DNA from: an uncultured Draconibacterium sp.
GTDB taxonomy: Bacteria > Bacteroidota > Bacteroidia > Bacteroidales > Prolixibacteraceae
Length of the DNA stretch: 64,000 bases
Reading direction: 5' to 3'
NCBI GenBank assembly: GCA_947492175.1
Contig: CANLMQ010000029.1
Span: 11,866 to 75,865 of the forward strand
Shown here: one piece after another, positions 44,969 to 54,869 of the stretch
How positions within the stretch are numbered: position 1 is the stretch's first letter
How the letters are laid out: every line of letters begins with the position of its first letter
Position numbers and translations under genes: made by a program
Notes under the pieces: generated by a model
Databases searched by the model: none
What the model was told of the DNA's origin: nothing
What the model saw: the letters and a program-made list of their open reading frames with translations, nothing else

Positions 44969-45826
44969 ATGCTTAAGAATAATTTCAAATTATCTATTTT
45001 ACTGGCTATCCTGTTTCTTGCGGCATGCCGGACCAAGCAACCTATTGATAAAATACTTGACAGGTTTCATGATACAAATTCCGATTATGTAATGGTTGCA
45101 GCTCACCGTGCCGGTCACAATGACTACGTAGAAAACTCATTACCTGCCATTCAGCATGCCATCGATTTGGGTGTTGATATTATCGAACTGGATGTAAAAG
45201 TTACAAAAGACAGTATAGTTGTATTAAACCACGACCGTACCATCGACCGCACCACAACCGGGAAAGGCGATCCGGAACAATATACCTGGATTGAACTTCA
45301 ACAATTCAAACTAAAAATGCCGGATGGTACAATTACAGAAGAGCGTTTGGCTACATTTGAAGAAGCATTGGTTCTTGTTAAAGGAAAAGCCATGATCGAC
45401 ATTGACATAAAAACCAGTAACCTAAAACCTGTAGTTGATGCAATAAAAAGAACAGGCACCGAAACCCAGGTTTTCTTTTTTGATAACGATTATGATGCTC
45501 TTAAAGAAGTTCTGACAATGCTACCGGAAGCTTTGTTAATGCCACGTGCTTACTCGTTGGCCATGGCTGATTCAGCAATTACTGTCTTTTCTCCCGAAGT
45601 TGTACACATCGACAGTAAATTTTACTCCCCCGAAGTAGTCAACCTGATAAAGAAGAATAACGCAAGAGTATGGATTAACTCATTAGGAAAAACTGATGCT
45701 GCCATCCGTAACGGAGAAACAGAATCGGCCATAAACTCCCTGCTTTTACATGGAGCAAATATCATTCAAACTGATGAACCGGAAATTATTATCCCCTATC
45801 TTGAAACGATTGGTTTGCGCAATTAA
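44969..45826 (+). CDS. GDPD-family glycerophosphodiester phosphodiesterase lipoprotein
   Basis: The Met at 44969 is preferred over the in-frame Met at 44927 because it begins a lipoprotein signal directly, with the lipobox at C20 (LAAC). Mature residues show the GDPD catalytic motifs: VMVAAHRAGHNDYVENSL (first His), ELDVKVTKD (metal-binding E and D) and VVLNHDRTIDRTTTGKG (second His). The AHRAG variant replaces the commoner HRG. The enzyme should cleave glycerophosphodiesters at the cell surface or in the periplasm. A 178-bp gap from the ChbG gene leaves room for its own promoter. Confidence 0.87.
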   Translation: MLKNNFKLSILLAILFLAACRTKQPIDKILDRFHDTNSDYVMVAAHRAGHNDYVENSLPAIQHAIDLGVDIIELDVKVTKDSIVVLNHDRTIDRTTTGKGDPEQYTWIELQQFKLKMPDGTITEERLATFEEALVLVKGKAMIDIDIKTSNLKPVVDAIKRTGTETQVFFFDNDYDALKEVLTMLPEALLMPRAYSLAMADSAITVFSPEVVHIDSKFYSPEVVNLIKKNNARVWINSLGKTDAAIRNGETESAINSLLLHGANIIQTDEPEIIIPYLETIGLRN

Positions 45827-45831
45827 TTAAT

Positions 45832-46593
45832 CTATAGTCTTTTTATTTTAATATTCCTGTACCACGAATCATCGGAATGGTTGGTTATAACAATATGCCC
45901 TTTACGTCGTTTTTCAAAATCGGGATATTTTGCGTATTTACTCTGCTGAAATAGGGAATCAAACTCAGCAGTACCAAATTCAAATTCAACTACTTTTATT
46001 CCATTTAACCAGTGTTCTCCGTGATTTCCGTTTAATACAATTTTACTGCGATTAAATTCACCAACCGGATTTACCAGTACATTTTCAGCAGGGTACATTT
46101 CATACAACGATGCCAAAAATTGCGTTGGTTTAATTTCCCCCTTGTACATTTCGTCGTCTAATATCTGATATTCAAAACCAAGTGCCGAATACTTCCCACC
46201 ATATGTTGTTGAAATTTCTTCCGAAACATTATACTTTATTCCACTATTTCCGGCTTTTTTTATCTTCCATTCAAACGTGAGTTCGAAATTGTCAAAAGTT
46301 TCAATGGTCATTAAATCACCGCCTTCAACAGGTTCTCCATTGGCTTGTAAAGGCACTTCATTCGAGTTTACCTTACGAATCATTCCGTTTTCAACCTTCC
46401 AGTGGTCACTTTGCACACTGTCTCTGCCAAGGCCTCGCCAGCCTTCGAAAGTTTTTCCATCAAAAAGCAATTCCCATCCTTCAGCAATTTCTTTTTGAGT
46501 GAGACTGTTTATTTGATTTTCTTTTCCCGAATTGCATCCCCCAAAAAGCAGAAACGATACAATAAATGTTGTAAGCAGTAAAGTACTTTTCAT
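45832..46593 (-). CDS. DUF1080 (3-keto-disaccharide hydrolase-like) lipoprotein
   Basis: This 253-aa lipoprotein has its lipobox at C20 (LFGGC). The DUF1080 jelly-roll signature EGWELLFDGKTFEGWRG appears right after the mature N-terminus, and the closing NHSDDSWYRNIKIKRL is typical. Recent work links members to hydrolysis of 3-keto-glycosides, which need an FAD or NAD oxidoreductase to make the keto sugar; a flavoprotein is encoded at 20766-22151 but in another locus. Convergent with the GDPD gene, 5 bp apart. It reads away from the sensor kinase gene across a 274-bp intergenic region. Confidence 0.88.
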   Translation of the reverse strand: MKSTLLLTTFIVSFLLFGGCNSGKENQINSLTQKEIAEGWELLFDGKTFEGWRGLGRDSVQSDHWKVENGMIRKVNSNEVPLQANGEPVEGGDLMTIETFDNFELTFEWKIKKAGNSGIKYNVSEEISTTYGGKYSALGFEYQILDDEMYKGEIKPTQFLASLYEMYPAENVLVNPVGEFNRSKIVLNGNHGEHWLNGIKVVEFEFGTAEFDSLFQQSKYAKYPDFEKRRKGHIVITNHSDDSWYRNIKIKRL

Positions 46594-46816
46594 AAGATTT
46601 TAAGTTAGGTTCAGTTAGTATTTTTTACATGTATTCGTTTCGATCTAACTATAAACGACTACGTTTTTATGCTAACAATTTACAATAAAAAAACTAACCT
46701 GAAAAACAGGTACTATTAAATAATAAAATAGCCCAACAAAGCATCTTTCCTGAATTAATGATCGTGCGGAAGTTTATGATTAATCCAAAATTATTTTAGT
46801 TATGCATAAAAAAACA

Positions 46817-46847
46817 TTTGCCTAAAAAACTAAATTTCAGTAGTTTG
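46817..46847 (+). promoter_or_regulatory. Candidate promoter of the sensor kinase gene
   Basis: TTTG at 46817-46820 and TAGTTTG at 46841-46847 are separated by 20 bp, the normal Bacteroidota spacing. The -7 element is one base short of TAnnTTTG. The predicted start is about 14 nt before the ATG at 46868. The remaining 220 bp of this divergent gap are AT-rich with no other clear signal. Confidence 0.45.
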
Positions 46848-46867
46848 CTAACTTATTACAAAAACCA

Positions 46868-49800
46868 ATGTCAAAACTTGTAACCATATTGTTCCTTAGT
46901 TTTGTTTTACTTGGCAATGCATACGCCCAATCATACAATTTTACAAATTATTCGATTAATGACGGACTTTCGCAAAGTGTGGTAAATTGTATTTTCCAGG
47001 ATTCAAGAGGTTTTATTTGGCTAGGCACCCAAAGTGGTTTAAACCGCTTTAATGGTGAAACTTTTGATATTTTTAGTTACAACCCACAAGATTCCTTTTC
47101 AATTTCAAACAACTGGATTTATTCGATAAGTGAAGATACCGATGGTAATTTATGGATTGGGACCAGGGGCGGCTTAAATAAATACCTGGTTAGACAGAAT
47201 AAATTTGAACAAATAAATTACCAGACCGAATTTACACACGATGTTACTTCGTTTTGTTACGATAATATTTGTTTGAAAAATGGGAAAATATTGATCAACA
47301 CCCCTCCTGTTTTGTCTCTTTTTGATCTGGAAAGCCAAACCTTTACTCACTTTCAAAGTAAGCTGGCATACGACGGAGCTGTAAAAGATGTAAAGCTTCC
47401 AATTATTGAAGACAGAAACGGGAAAATATGGATAGGATCGACAAAAGGATTAACCGGTTTTTCGTTTGAAACCAAACAGTTCACGTATAATACTTTTAGA
47501 AACAAAAGTGGCGAACTCACTACAGATGTTAACATTACAGCGCTGTACGCCGATAAAACAGGGACACTCTGGGTTGGAACTACATTGGGATTATACCAAA
47601 AAAATACTGATTCGGATTACTTTGATGAAGTAGAGTGTAACCCGAAGAATGCTAAAAACAACACTTTTGAAAATACTTGTATAAGAAGTATTCTGGAAGA
47701 TAAAAACAATAACATGGTTATTGCAACCGAAGGACGCGGCCTTTTTGTTATCTCCCGCAGTGCAACCCAACCGCCAATTATTCAGAATTACACTTCAGAG
47801 AACAGTACACTTGGACATAACATCGTACAGTCGTTACTAATCGACCAAACTGAAAACCTGTGGATTGGAACCCTACAGGGAATTAGTAAAACCGATTTAA
47901 AAAGAAAAAAATTCGCACTTTACCGCAACAGCAACTCCCCAAATTCAACCGATCTGCTTGGCAATGTAATAGCGTCGTTATACAAGAATGATGATGGTAC
48001 TTTATGGGTCGGAAACTGGGGACAAGGCCTCAATCTTGTGAACCGTAAAACCAACAAAGTGGAACATTTTTCAACCCGGGAAACCGGGAATCATCATATT
48101 CCGAACGATTTTGTACACGTAATATTTAAAGATGCAACAAAACATATCTGGCTGGGCACCCGCGACGGAATTCTAATTTACGATAAGCCCAAAAATAAAT
48201 TTGTTCCATGGACAATCTATTTCAACAAACCGGAGTTCCCGACATTCTACAATACAAGAATTTATTCTATCATTCAGGATAAGGCCTTAAATTACTGGAT
48301 TGCAACACAAAATGGTTTATATAAAATAAACCTGCACGAATCAACAGTTGAAGTATTTCAGACTGAACAAGATACAAACCATCGGTTAAGTGCAAACCTG
48401 GTTTATTGTTTGCTCGAAGACTCGGAAGGACTGATTTGGATAGGAACAGTTAACGGACTGCAGGTGTACAATCCTGTTACAAAAGAAATTCAATATTTCT
48501 CAAAAGAAAAAAATGCCATGAGCGATAACTTCATAGTATCGCTTTGCGAAGACAACAAAGACAGAATTTGGATTGGAACAGCTACCTACGTAAATGTTTA
48601 TAACAAAAACGATTCAACATTTACTTACTATTCTCAGGCACATGGCATTCCCAACAACCGTATTTTCGAGATTGCCAGAGATAAAAATAATGACATTTGG
48701 CTGGCAACAGGAAGAGGATTATGCAAATACAATGAACACCTAAATACATTTCATACATTCACCCTCGAAGACGGATTACAAAGCCTCGAATTCAATTTAC
48801 GGGCAGCATGCGTATGTCCCGATGGCGAAATATTAATCGGGGGCATGAATGGTTTTAATTCGTTCCATCCCGATTCTATTTTTCATAATCCATATGTTCC
48901 GAAACTGGTATTTACAGCTTTCAGCAAAACCGAAAAAACGGAGAAGGAATACATAAATATTGCTGATAAAGAGGAGATTGTTTTAAACCACAAAGTTTTT
49001 TCTTTTACGATTGAATTTGCCGCTCTGGAATATACAAATCCGCAAAAAAACCAGTATGCCTGCAAAATGGAAGGAATTTCGGATGAATGGGTTAATATCA
49101 AAAACCGACGATTTGTTCCCTTTTCCGGACTTCAGCCCGGGGAATATCATTTCTGGGTAAAAGGCTCTAATAACGACGGCATCTGGAACAACGATCCAAT
49201 CGGTATTAAAATAACAATTCTTCCTCCGTGGTGGAGAAGTACTTATGCTTACTCTTCATATATCCTCTTAATTATTATTGTAATTTTTGCTTTGGTAAAA
49301 ATGCGGGTAAGGAAATTAAAACACGATAAAAAACTACTCGAAAAAAAGGTTTTGGAGCGCACTATTCAAATTGAACACCAAAACCGTGAGCTTGAAAAAC
49401 TAAATCTAACCAAAGACAAACTGTTCTCAATTATCGGGCACGACCTTGGTAACCAGTTTAATATTATTGTGGGTTTTTCCGATTTGCTACTATCCGATTT
49501 CAGAAAGCTCGATGCAGCTAAAGTTGAGTACCACTTGCGTAATATTTACCGATCGTCGAGCCAGGCAAACGACCTGCTCGAAAACTTACTGACCTGGTCC
49601 CGAATGCAAACAAAATCCATTCAGTACAATCCTGAAGTGTTTAATGTAAATGAAAAAATTAACGAGCTAATCCTGTTTCATACAGAAGCCCTGAGTAAAA
49701 AGAAAATCACTTTGAAATTTGAGAATAAAGAGGAAATAATGGTGTATGCCGATGTAAATATGTTTTCAACCGTAGTACGAAATTTGATAGCAAATGCCAT

Positions 49801-50092
49801 AAAGTTTACACACGAAAACGGACATATTTACATACAAACCATAAAAGATAAAAACTTTTGTAAAATTAGGGTCAAAGACAATGGTGTGGGAATTGCACCC
49901 GAAAACCTGGAGAAGTTATTCTGCATTGACAGCAAACACAAAACCAAAGGTACCAACGGTGAAAAAGGAACTGGTTTAGGGCTTATATTGTGTAAAGAAT
50001 TTATTGAAAAACACAAAGGGAAAATACAGGTTAAAAGTAAACCGGGCGAAGGCAGTGAGTTTTGTTTTACCATACCTGCGAACAAACATTAA
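46868..50092 (+). CDS. Propeller-type membrane sensor histidine kinase (non-hybrid)
   Basis: This 1074-aa sensor has a signal peptide (residues 1-21), two seven-bladed Reg_prop propellers in the periplasm (repeats such as DSRGFIWLGTQSGLN and DTDGNLWIGTRGGLN) and a Y_Y_Y domain (about 690-785, ending WNNDPIGIKITILPP). One transmembrane helix lies near 792-812, followed by a short coiled coil. The kinase core carries phospho-accepting H858 in FSIIGHDLGNQFN and an ATPase domain with NLIANAIKFTHENG, DNGVGIAPENL and GTGLGLILCKEF. The protein ends directly after the ATPase. Unlike the hybrid two-component systems common in this phylum, it has no receiver or AraC output domain, so its partner regulator lies elsewhere. 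Confidence 0.92.
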   Translation: MSKLVTILFLSFVLLGNAYAQSYNFTNYSINDGLSQSVVNCIFQDSRGFIWLGTQSGLNRFNGETFDIFSYNPQDSFSISNNWIYSISEDTDGNLWIGTRGGLNKYLVRQNKFEQINYQTEFTHDVTSFCYDNICLKNGKILINTPPVLSLFDLESQTFTHFQSKLAYDGAVKDVKLPIIEDRNGKIWIGSTKGLTGFSFETKQFTYNTFRNKSGELTTDVNITALYADKTGTLWVGTTLGLYQKNTDSDYFDEVECNPKNAKNNTFENTCIRSILEDKNNNMVIATEGRGLFVISRSATQPPIIQNYTSENSTLGHNIVQSLLIDQTENLWIGTLQGISKTDLKRKKFALYRNSNSPNSTDLLGNVIASLYKNDDGTLWVGNWGQGLNLVNRKTNKVEHFSTRETGNHHIPNDFVHVIFKDATKHIWLGTRDGILIYDKPKNKFVPWTIYFNKPEFPTFYNTRIYSIIQDKALNYWIATQNGLYKINLHESTVEVFQTEQDTNHRLSANLVYCLLEDSEGLIWIGTVNGLQVYNPVTKEIQYFSKEKNAMSDNFIVSLCEDNKDRIWIGTATYVNVYNKNDSTFTYYSQAHGIPNNRIFEIARDKNNDIWLATGRGLCKYNEHLNTFHTFTLEDGLQSLEFNLRAACVCPDGEILIGGMNGFNSFHPDSIFHNPYVPKLVFTAFSKTEKTEKEYINIADKEEIVLNHKVFSFTIEFAALEYTNPQKNQYACKMEGISDEWVNIKNRRFVPFSGLQPGEYHFWVKGSNNDGIWNNDPIGIKITILPPWWRSTYAYSSYILLIIIVIFALVKMRVRKLKHDKKLLEKKVLERTIQIEHQNRELEKLNLTKDKLFSIIGHDLGNQFNIIVGFSDLLLSDFRKLDAAKVEYHLRNIYRSSSQANDLLENLLTWSRMQTKSIQYNPEVFNVNEKINELILFHTEALSKKKITLKFENKEEIMVYADVNMFSTVVRNLIANAIKFTHENGHIYIQTIKDKNFCKIRVKDNGVGIAPENLEKLFCIDSKHKTKGTNGEKGTGLGLILCKEFIEKHKGKIQVKSKPGEGSEFCFTIPANKH

Positions 50093-50240
50093 AAGAAAAA
50101 TATGTAAATAAACCAAATTTGTAAAAAAGAATTAAACGCCCTAACTTTACTTCTGACCATTAAACAAATATAGCCACAACCAGTACATTTAAGATACCCA
50201 TTGTAAAGAAAACAAATAGACAAATGTTAAACCAACAACA

Positions 50241-50618
50241 ATGAACTACACAATTGAAATTGACCACGAATTAAAAATAATCAGGTACAAACACAGCGGA
50301 ATTATTGAAGCTGACGAAATACATAAAGCCTGGAAAGAGTTTCTGAAAATGGAAGAATTTACGATATTAAAATACAATCTTCTTTCCGATTACAGGGGTG
50401 CAAAATTTAATATAAAAGTTGATTTTTTACCCGCTCTGATAGAGTTTATGACTTCTATTCAAGATATTGTAAAAGGAAAGAAGCAATGTATAATAGTTGA
50501 CGATCCTTATTCAACAGCAGCATCAATTCTTTTTGAACAAGAAGTAAATGCAAAAGTTGGCTTTATTGTAAAAGTATTTACAACCAAGCAAGCAGCCTTA
50601 AACTGGTTGATTAATTGA
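50241..50618 (+). CDS. Small STAS/SpoIIAA-like protein
   Basis: This 125-aa cytosolic protein begins MNYTIEIDHELKIIRYKHSG, continues with a conserved LLSDYRGAKF strand-turn and ends with an alternating strand-helix pattern (FIVKVFTTKQAALNWL). The arrangement matches SpoIIAA-like/STAS-fold proteins seen next to Bacteroidota regulators. No phosphorylatable serine motif of the classical SpoIIAA type is evident. It lies 149 bp after the sensor kinase gene on the same strand, so a link to that signalling system is possible but unproven. It ends 7 bp from the convergent TPR gene. Confidence 0.6.
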   Translation: MNYTIEIDHELKIIRYKHSGIIEADEIHKAWKEFLKMEEFTILKYNLLSDYRGAKFNIKVDFLPALIEFMTSIQDIVKGKKQCIIVDDPYSTAASILFEQEVNAKVGFIVKVFTTKQAALNWLIN

Positions 50619-50625
50619 TTAATAT

Positions 50626-52851
50626 CTATTCTTCCACAAAATACCTAAGCTGGTCAAGCATAATCGGCACATCATCTTTTTCAATACCCTGCTTTATTAA
50701 ATGATGCAGGTCCTCTTCAAATACTTCGAAAAATTCGGATTCGGTAAAATCGGTTTGCGCGATCGACTTCTTATAAAATTCAAGCGCTTCTTTGCGTCGT
50801 CCCAAACTCCATTGCACGTGTCCCATATTCATCAGGTCGTGCTTATTGGGCTCGTCCTCAATTAACCTTTGGAAATATTTTTCTGCTTGCTCCTTTTTGC
50901 CCACAACAAACGAACACCAGGCTATTGGTTTCCATACTTTCTTATTTCCCGGAGCCAGGTATTCGACCTTAAAATAGCATTTCAGAGCTTCATCGAACTC
51001 ACCCAATTCCAACAAACAATGACCAATATTTAACTGTACATTCAGATTCTCTTCGTCAAGTTTTTCTACCTCGCGGTAATAGTCAAGCGCTTTTTCCGGT
51101 TGCTTCAAATTCCGATAGCAGAGTGCAATTTTATTAAAATTCCATTTCCGGTTTAAGTCAAATAATTCCGCCTTTTTATAGGCATTTAATGCTTTCTCAA
51201 AATCGCCCGTTTTCTGAAAACAGAATCCAAGCTTTTGATACAATTCACCACTTTTTTCAATGCCAAGCAAATAATTAAAAACCTCGGCTGCTTCTTCAAA
51301 ATAATTTTTTGTAAAATAATATTCAGCTATATTACGCAGTATATTTTCGTCTTCTTTTAATATTTCGCCCAGTGCTGTTTTATTGTGAAAATCGAAACGC
51401 CAGTTAAAAATATCTTCAAAATCATTCTTTCGCGGATGCAGCTTGTAAAACCGATATAAGTCCTGAATCACCTGATTAGAAATAAAACCTGCCTTTTTCC
51501 CCGGATCAGTAATTTCTTCGTCTTTTTGTAACTCTTCAAACTGTGCCATTTCGGCTTTCATGCCTTCGGCCATAAATTCCCGGTTTTCCACCGGCAGATT
51601 CTGTATGCTAAAACAAAACGAATATTTATCGGAATTACACAGTACCGGTGCAACATCAATCGCATTTATAAAGCGGGTATTTATTTCATCTGTTTGGTCA
51701 ACAACCAACGAGATTTCAGGATTTTCGGCAAAAAAGGGCATAAACCAATTTGACAACTCGCTAAAAAACGGGAACATTTTCAGCATAGAAAACGAGCTCA
51801 TAAACACATCAGCACCTTCCATTTGCATTTCTGAAAACTCTTCCATTTTATTCATCAATCCGGGCGAATCTTCAAAAATTTTCTCCCACTCAGGGTTTTT
51901 GTCTTCACCTAAACTATCGTCCATTAAACTATCCAGATTAATTTTATCCTTTAGGTTCGGACTAATTTTTATCATCTCAGGAATAATTTCATCCTTTATT
52001 TTTTGCTGAATTTTTTCGGTTTCCTTACTTCTGATAAACTGAACAATAACCCGTTCCAGATTCCGTTTGAAATCGGGATTTTCGTTTAAAATTTTCAGGC
52101 GTGCTGTTACAGCCGGATAAAATGGCAAACGCGAATCGAATTTATAAAATGCAATCAATAAACCAATAATGGCACGCTGGTTGATTACCACATCTTCCTG
52201 TTCATACGCATCAAAAAGCAGGGCAAATTTCTGCTCATCGAAATAACGTAACAAACTCAACAGCAAAGACAAAACAATCAGCGACTTATAGTGAACTGAA
52301 ATCAATTCGCTGCTTAGTACCTGTTGTACCAACTTAACATCGGAAGTGGTTAATCCATTTTGAAACCAAATATGATAAAACAAAGAAACCACCAGATTTT
52401 GATGACTCTGTGCATCTGTTTTTTTCGATGCCCCCTGAATTTGCTCCTCATCAACCAAAGCCATTAATTCGTTTTGCAGATAAAAATCTTCAAGATCATC
52501 AAAAAGTGTTTCAATATTGATTGATTGGGCAGAAAAGCCACGCTTTTTTTCATATTCAAGCGAAGGTGATAATTTCACTTTTACCTCGTCGTTGATTTTA
52601 TCCAACAGCTTAAAAACCGATACGATGAGTTTTCGGTAAATCTTTTGTCGCTCGGGATCCTGAATACCTTCAACCGTATATTTGAGCATATAGTTGTAGG
52701 TTTGTTCCAGGTTACGCCAGTCATCGAGATAAATTACCAATCCACTATCATGAATAAGTTTCTCCAGTTTATCAAAAGCGGGTTTTAACTTCCGTTCAGC
52801 CAGGTTTTGGCAAATTGCTTTATATTGTATTTTGAGTTCTCTGTCAGTCAT
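50626..52851 (-). CDS. Large TPR-repeat protein
   Basis: The Met at 52851 (MTDRELKIQYKAIC) is preferred over the in-frame Met 48 bp upstream, whose extra 16 residues look non-coding. The protein is 741 aa. Residues about 1-480 are mostly helical without a known family match. Residues about 510-720 hold at least five TPR units (for example YQKLGFCFQKTGDFEKALNA, NKIALCYRNLKQPEKALDYY and LNIGHCLLELGEFDEALKCY). No signal peptide is seen, so a cytosolic scaffold is likely. It converges with the STAS-like gene and precedes no same-strand gene within 100 bp of its end; the AmpG-like gene ends 112 bp upstream. Confidence 0.72.
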   Translation of the reverse strand: MTDRELKIQYKAICQNLAERKLKPAFDKLEKLIHDSGLVIYLDDWRNLEQTYNYMLKYTVEGIQDPERQKIYRKLIVSVFKLLDKINDEVKVKLSPSLEYEKKRGFSAQSINIETLFDDLEDFYLQNELMALVDEEQIQGASKKTDAQSHQNLVVSLFYHIWFQNGLTTSDVKLVQQVLSSELISVHYKSLIVLSLLLSLLRYFDEQKFALLFDAYEQEDVVINQRAIIGLLIAFYKFDSRLPFYPAVTARLKILNENPDFKRNLERVIVQFIRSKETEKIQQKIKDEIIPEMIKISPNLKDKINLDSLMDDSLGEDKNPEWEKIFEDSPGLMNKMEEFSEMQMEGADVFMSSFSMLKMFPFFSELSNWFMPFFAENPEISLVVDQTDEINTRFINAIDVAPVLCNSDKYSFCFSIQNLPVENREFMAEGMKAEMAQFEELQKDEEITDPGKKAGFISNQVIQDLYRFYKLHPRKNDFEDIFNWRFDFHNKTALGEILKEDENILRNIAEYYFTKNYFEEAAEVFNYLLGIEKSGELYQKLGFCFQKTGDFEKALNAYKKAELFDLNRKWNFNKIALCYRNLKQPEKALDYYREVEKLDEENLNVQLNIGHCLLELGEFDEALKCYFKVEYLAPGNKKVWKPIAWCSFVVGKKEQAEKYFQRLIEDEPNKHDLMNMGHVQWSLGRRKEALEFYKKSIAQTDFTESEFFEVFEEDLHHLIKQGIEKDDVPIMLDQLRYFVEE

Positions 52852-52963
52852 TATATCAAAATTAGTTGAATAACTACAGATATTCAAATAGCAATCCAAA
52901 TATTGTTTTCGGTTGTTTTGACAGAAAAGCGGGAATTTTCAGACAAAATTACGTCATCTAAAA

Positions 52964-54799
52964 TTACTCTTTCTCTTTTATCCCGAATTTTGGATCGATT
53001 TTGACAAACGGAAGTACCAAAAAAATTGGGATGGTACATATCAGTACCCAAACAAAGAAACTTTGGTATCCAATAATCTCCTGTAACCAGCCGCTTAGCA
53101 TACCCGGAATCATCATACCAAGCGCCATAAAACCGGTAGTGATTGCATAATGTGCAGTTTTGTGTTTTCCCTGCGAAATGTAAATCATAAAAAGCATGTA
53201 AGCGGTAAAACCAAAACCATAACCAAATTGCTCCACAGCTACAGCAGCAGCAACGTACCACAACGATTCGGGCGTAAACATAGATAAAAACAGGTAACTG
53301 AAATTGGGCAGGTTTATGGCCAGTGCCATCCACCAAATCCAATATTTCAAACCATTTCTGGAAGCAACGATTCCACCTAAAATTCCACCAATGGTTAATG
53401 CAATCATTCCAACAGTACCATATACAATCCCCAAATCGCCCGTTGTCAATCCTAATCCTCCGGCCTCTTTGGCATCTAATAAAAACGGCGATGCCATTTT
53501 AACCAATTGCGATTCGGCCAGGCGATACAGCAACATAAACAATATGGCAATACCAATATTTTTCTTTTCGAAAAAGCTTACAAAAGTGGCAATAAATTCA
53601 GCAAACACTCCCCTGCCCTCTGTTTTGTTGGCTACATCATCAACCGGACGAGGCAATATAAAGCGGTGATAAAGGAAAAACACTACAAACATTACGGCTA
53701 TTAAAACAAACACCACCGACCAGGCAAACGTGATATTTCCCGACCGTCCGATAAACGTTGCTGAGGCTGCCTTATCCAGTTTCGAATCAAGCTGCACCAC
53801 TGCAAAAGCCGGTTTATCCCAGTTCGTTTCATTAAACTCAAAACGGTATTCGCGTATCAGTTTTATGTCTTTATCTCCTTTGTCGCGACCAAAGTTCAGA
53901 ACAACCGTTTCTCCGTTTTCCGGTTTTTCTGATAGTTGAATAGGAACAATTCCAATATTTCCAACCTTGTCGCTAAGCTGAATTTCTTCGTGGTTAAACT
54001 TATCTTTTAAATACGATTTCAAAGGCAATGAAACCGATTTTGCCCACCAGGAAAGATCTTTTGCTGAGACCTTTTTCTCAACTGCATAAAAACCATTCTT
54101 TATGTTCCAGTCACTAACCTGAGTAATTAACGAATTCGAATAATCTTTACTTACCTGGCCAATGGGAACACTTAATTCCTCCACCGAAACAAAATACATT
54201 TCATCCTGTTCTGAGGGAGTTCCAAACAGATTGGGCTGAAACTGAATCTCTTTTACGGCCTCATTTCGGGCAACAATTTCAACCGTAACAGGTTTTAAAC
54301 CGGTGGCACTTTCCAGCGACCCCGCCAGTATTACTAACAGTCCCTGCCCCATAAGCATGGCAATCCTGTAAAAGGTACTTCTTATTCCTACAAAAAAAGC
54401 CTGATCGCCTTCTGAAAGACCAAGCATATAAAAACCATCGGCAGCAATATCGTGTGTAGCCGAACTAAAAGCCAACAGCCAGAAAAATGCAAGTGTGTAC
54501 TGAAAAAAACGTTCTACGGGAATTGTAAAGGCAACTCCTGCCAACCCGACACCAATAATCAACTGCATTATTACAATCCAGAACCGTTTGGTTTTTAAAA
54601 TATCAACAATGGGGCTCCACAGGGGCTTTATCACCCAGGGCAAATACAACCAACTTGTGTACAACGCAATATCTGTATTTGAAACTCCCAAACGTTTATA
54701 CATGATAACAGAAAGGGTCATTACAATTACATAGGGAATTCCCTGTGCAAAATAAAGTGATGGAATCCAAAACCAGGGTGATCTTTGTTTAGCCGGCAT
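52964..54799 (-). CDS. ampG: AmpG-like MFS permease with large periplasmic insertion
   Basis: This 611-aa major-facilitator permease is close to AmpG, the muropeptide importer. The N-terminal block WFWIPSLYFAQGIPYVIVM and the TM4-5 stretch FSSATHDIAADGFYMLGL are AmpG hallmarks. The first five transmembrane segments end near residue 160. Residues about 165-350 then form a long soluble segment before TM6 at about 357-376. With the N-terminus inside, this loop faces the periplasm. E. coli AmpG lacks it. The remaining helices follow normally. Neighbouring SpoIID, amidase-like, MurK and MurQ genes support import of GlcNAc-anhMurNAc peptides or MurNAc. The symbol is a family-level call. Confidence 0.8.
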   Translation of the reverse strand: MPAKQRSPWFWIPSLYFAQGIPYVIVMTLSVIMYKRLGVSNTDIALYTSWLYLPWVIKPLWSPIVDILKTKRFWIVIMQLIIGVGLAGVAFTIPVERFFQYTLAFFWLLAFSSATHDIAADGFYMLGLSEGDQAFFVGIRSTFYRIAMLMGQGLLVILAGSLESATGLKPVTVEIVARNEAVKEIQFQPNLFGTPSEQDEMYFVSVEELSVPIGQVSKDYSNSLITQVSDWNIKNGFYAVEKKVSAKDLSWWAKSVSLPLKSYLKDKFNHEEIQLSDKVGNIGIVPIQLSEKPENGETVVLNFGRDKGDKDIKLIREYRFEFNETNWDKPAFAVVQLDSKLDKAASATFIGRSGNITFAWSVVFVLIAVMFVVFFLYHRFILPRPVDDVANKTEGRGVFAEFIATFVSFFEKKNIGIAILFMLLYRLAESQLVKMASPFLLDAKEAGGLGLTTGDLGIVYGTVGMIALTIGGILGGIVASRNGLKYWIWWMALAINLPNFSYLFLSMFTPESLWYVAAAVAVEQFGYGFGFTAYMLFMIYISQGKHKTAHYAITTGFMALGMMIPGMLSGWLQEIIGYQSFFVWVLICTIPIFLVLPFVKIDPKFGIKEKE

Positions 54800-54869
54800 A
54801 GTTGTATGATTCTATTTTTACAGGAATGCTTCGCTCACTATGATGGTCACAATGAGCGAAGTTGAACAG

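Noticed and set aside
51560..52009. 149-aa plus-strand frame within the TPR gene
   Set aside because: Antisense to the TPR protein and Ser/Ile-rich without motifs; explained by the codon pattern of the opposite strand.
52884..53342. 152-aa minus-strand frame overlapping the end of the AmpG-like gene
   Set aside because: It is an alternate frame of the permease with runs of Cys, Trp and Phe; the permease frame carries the real MFS helices.
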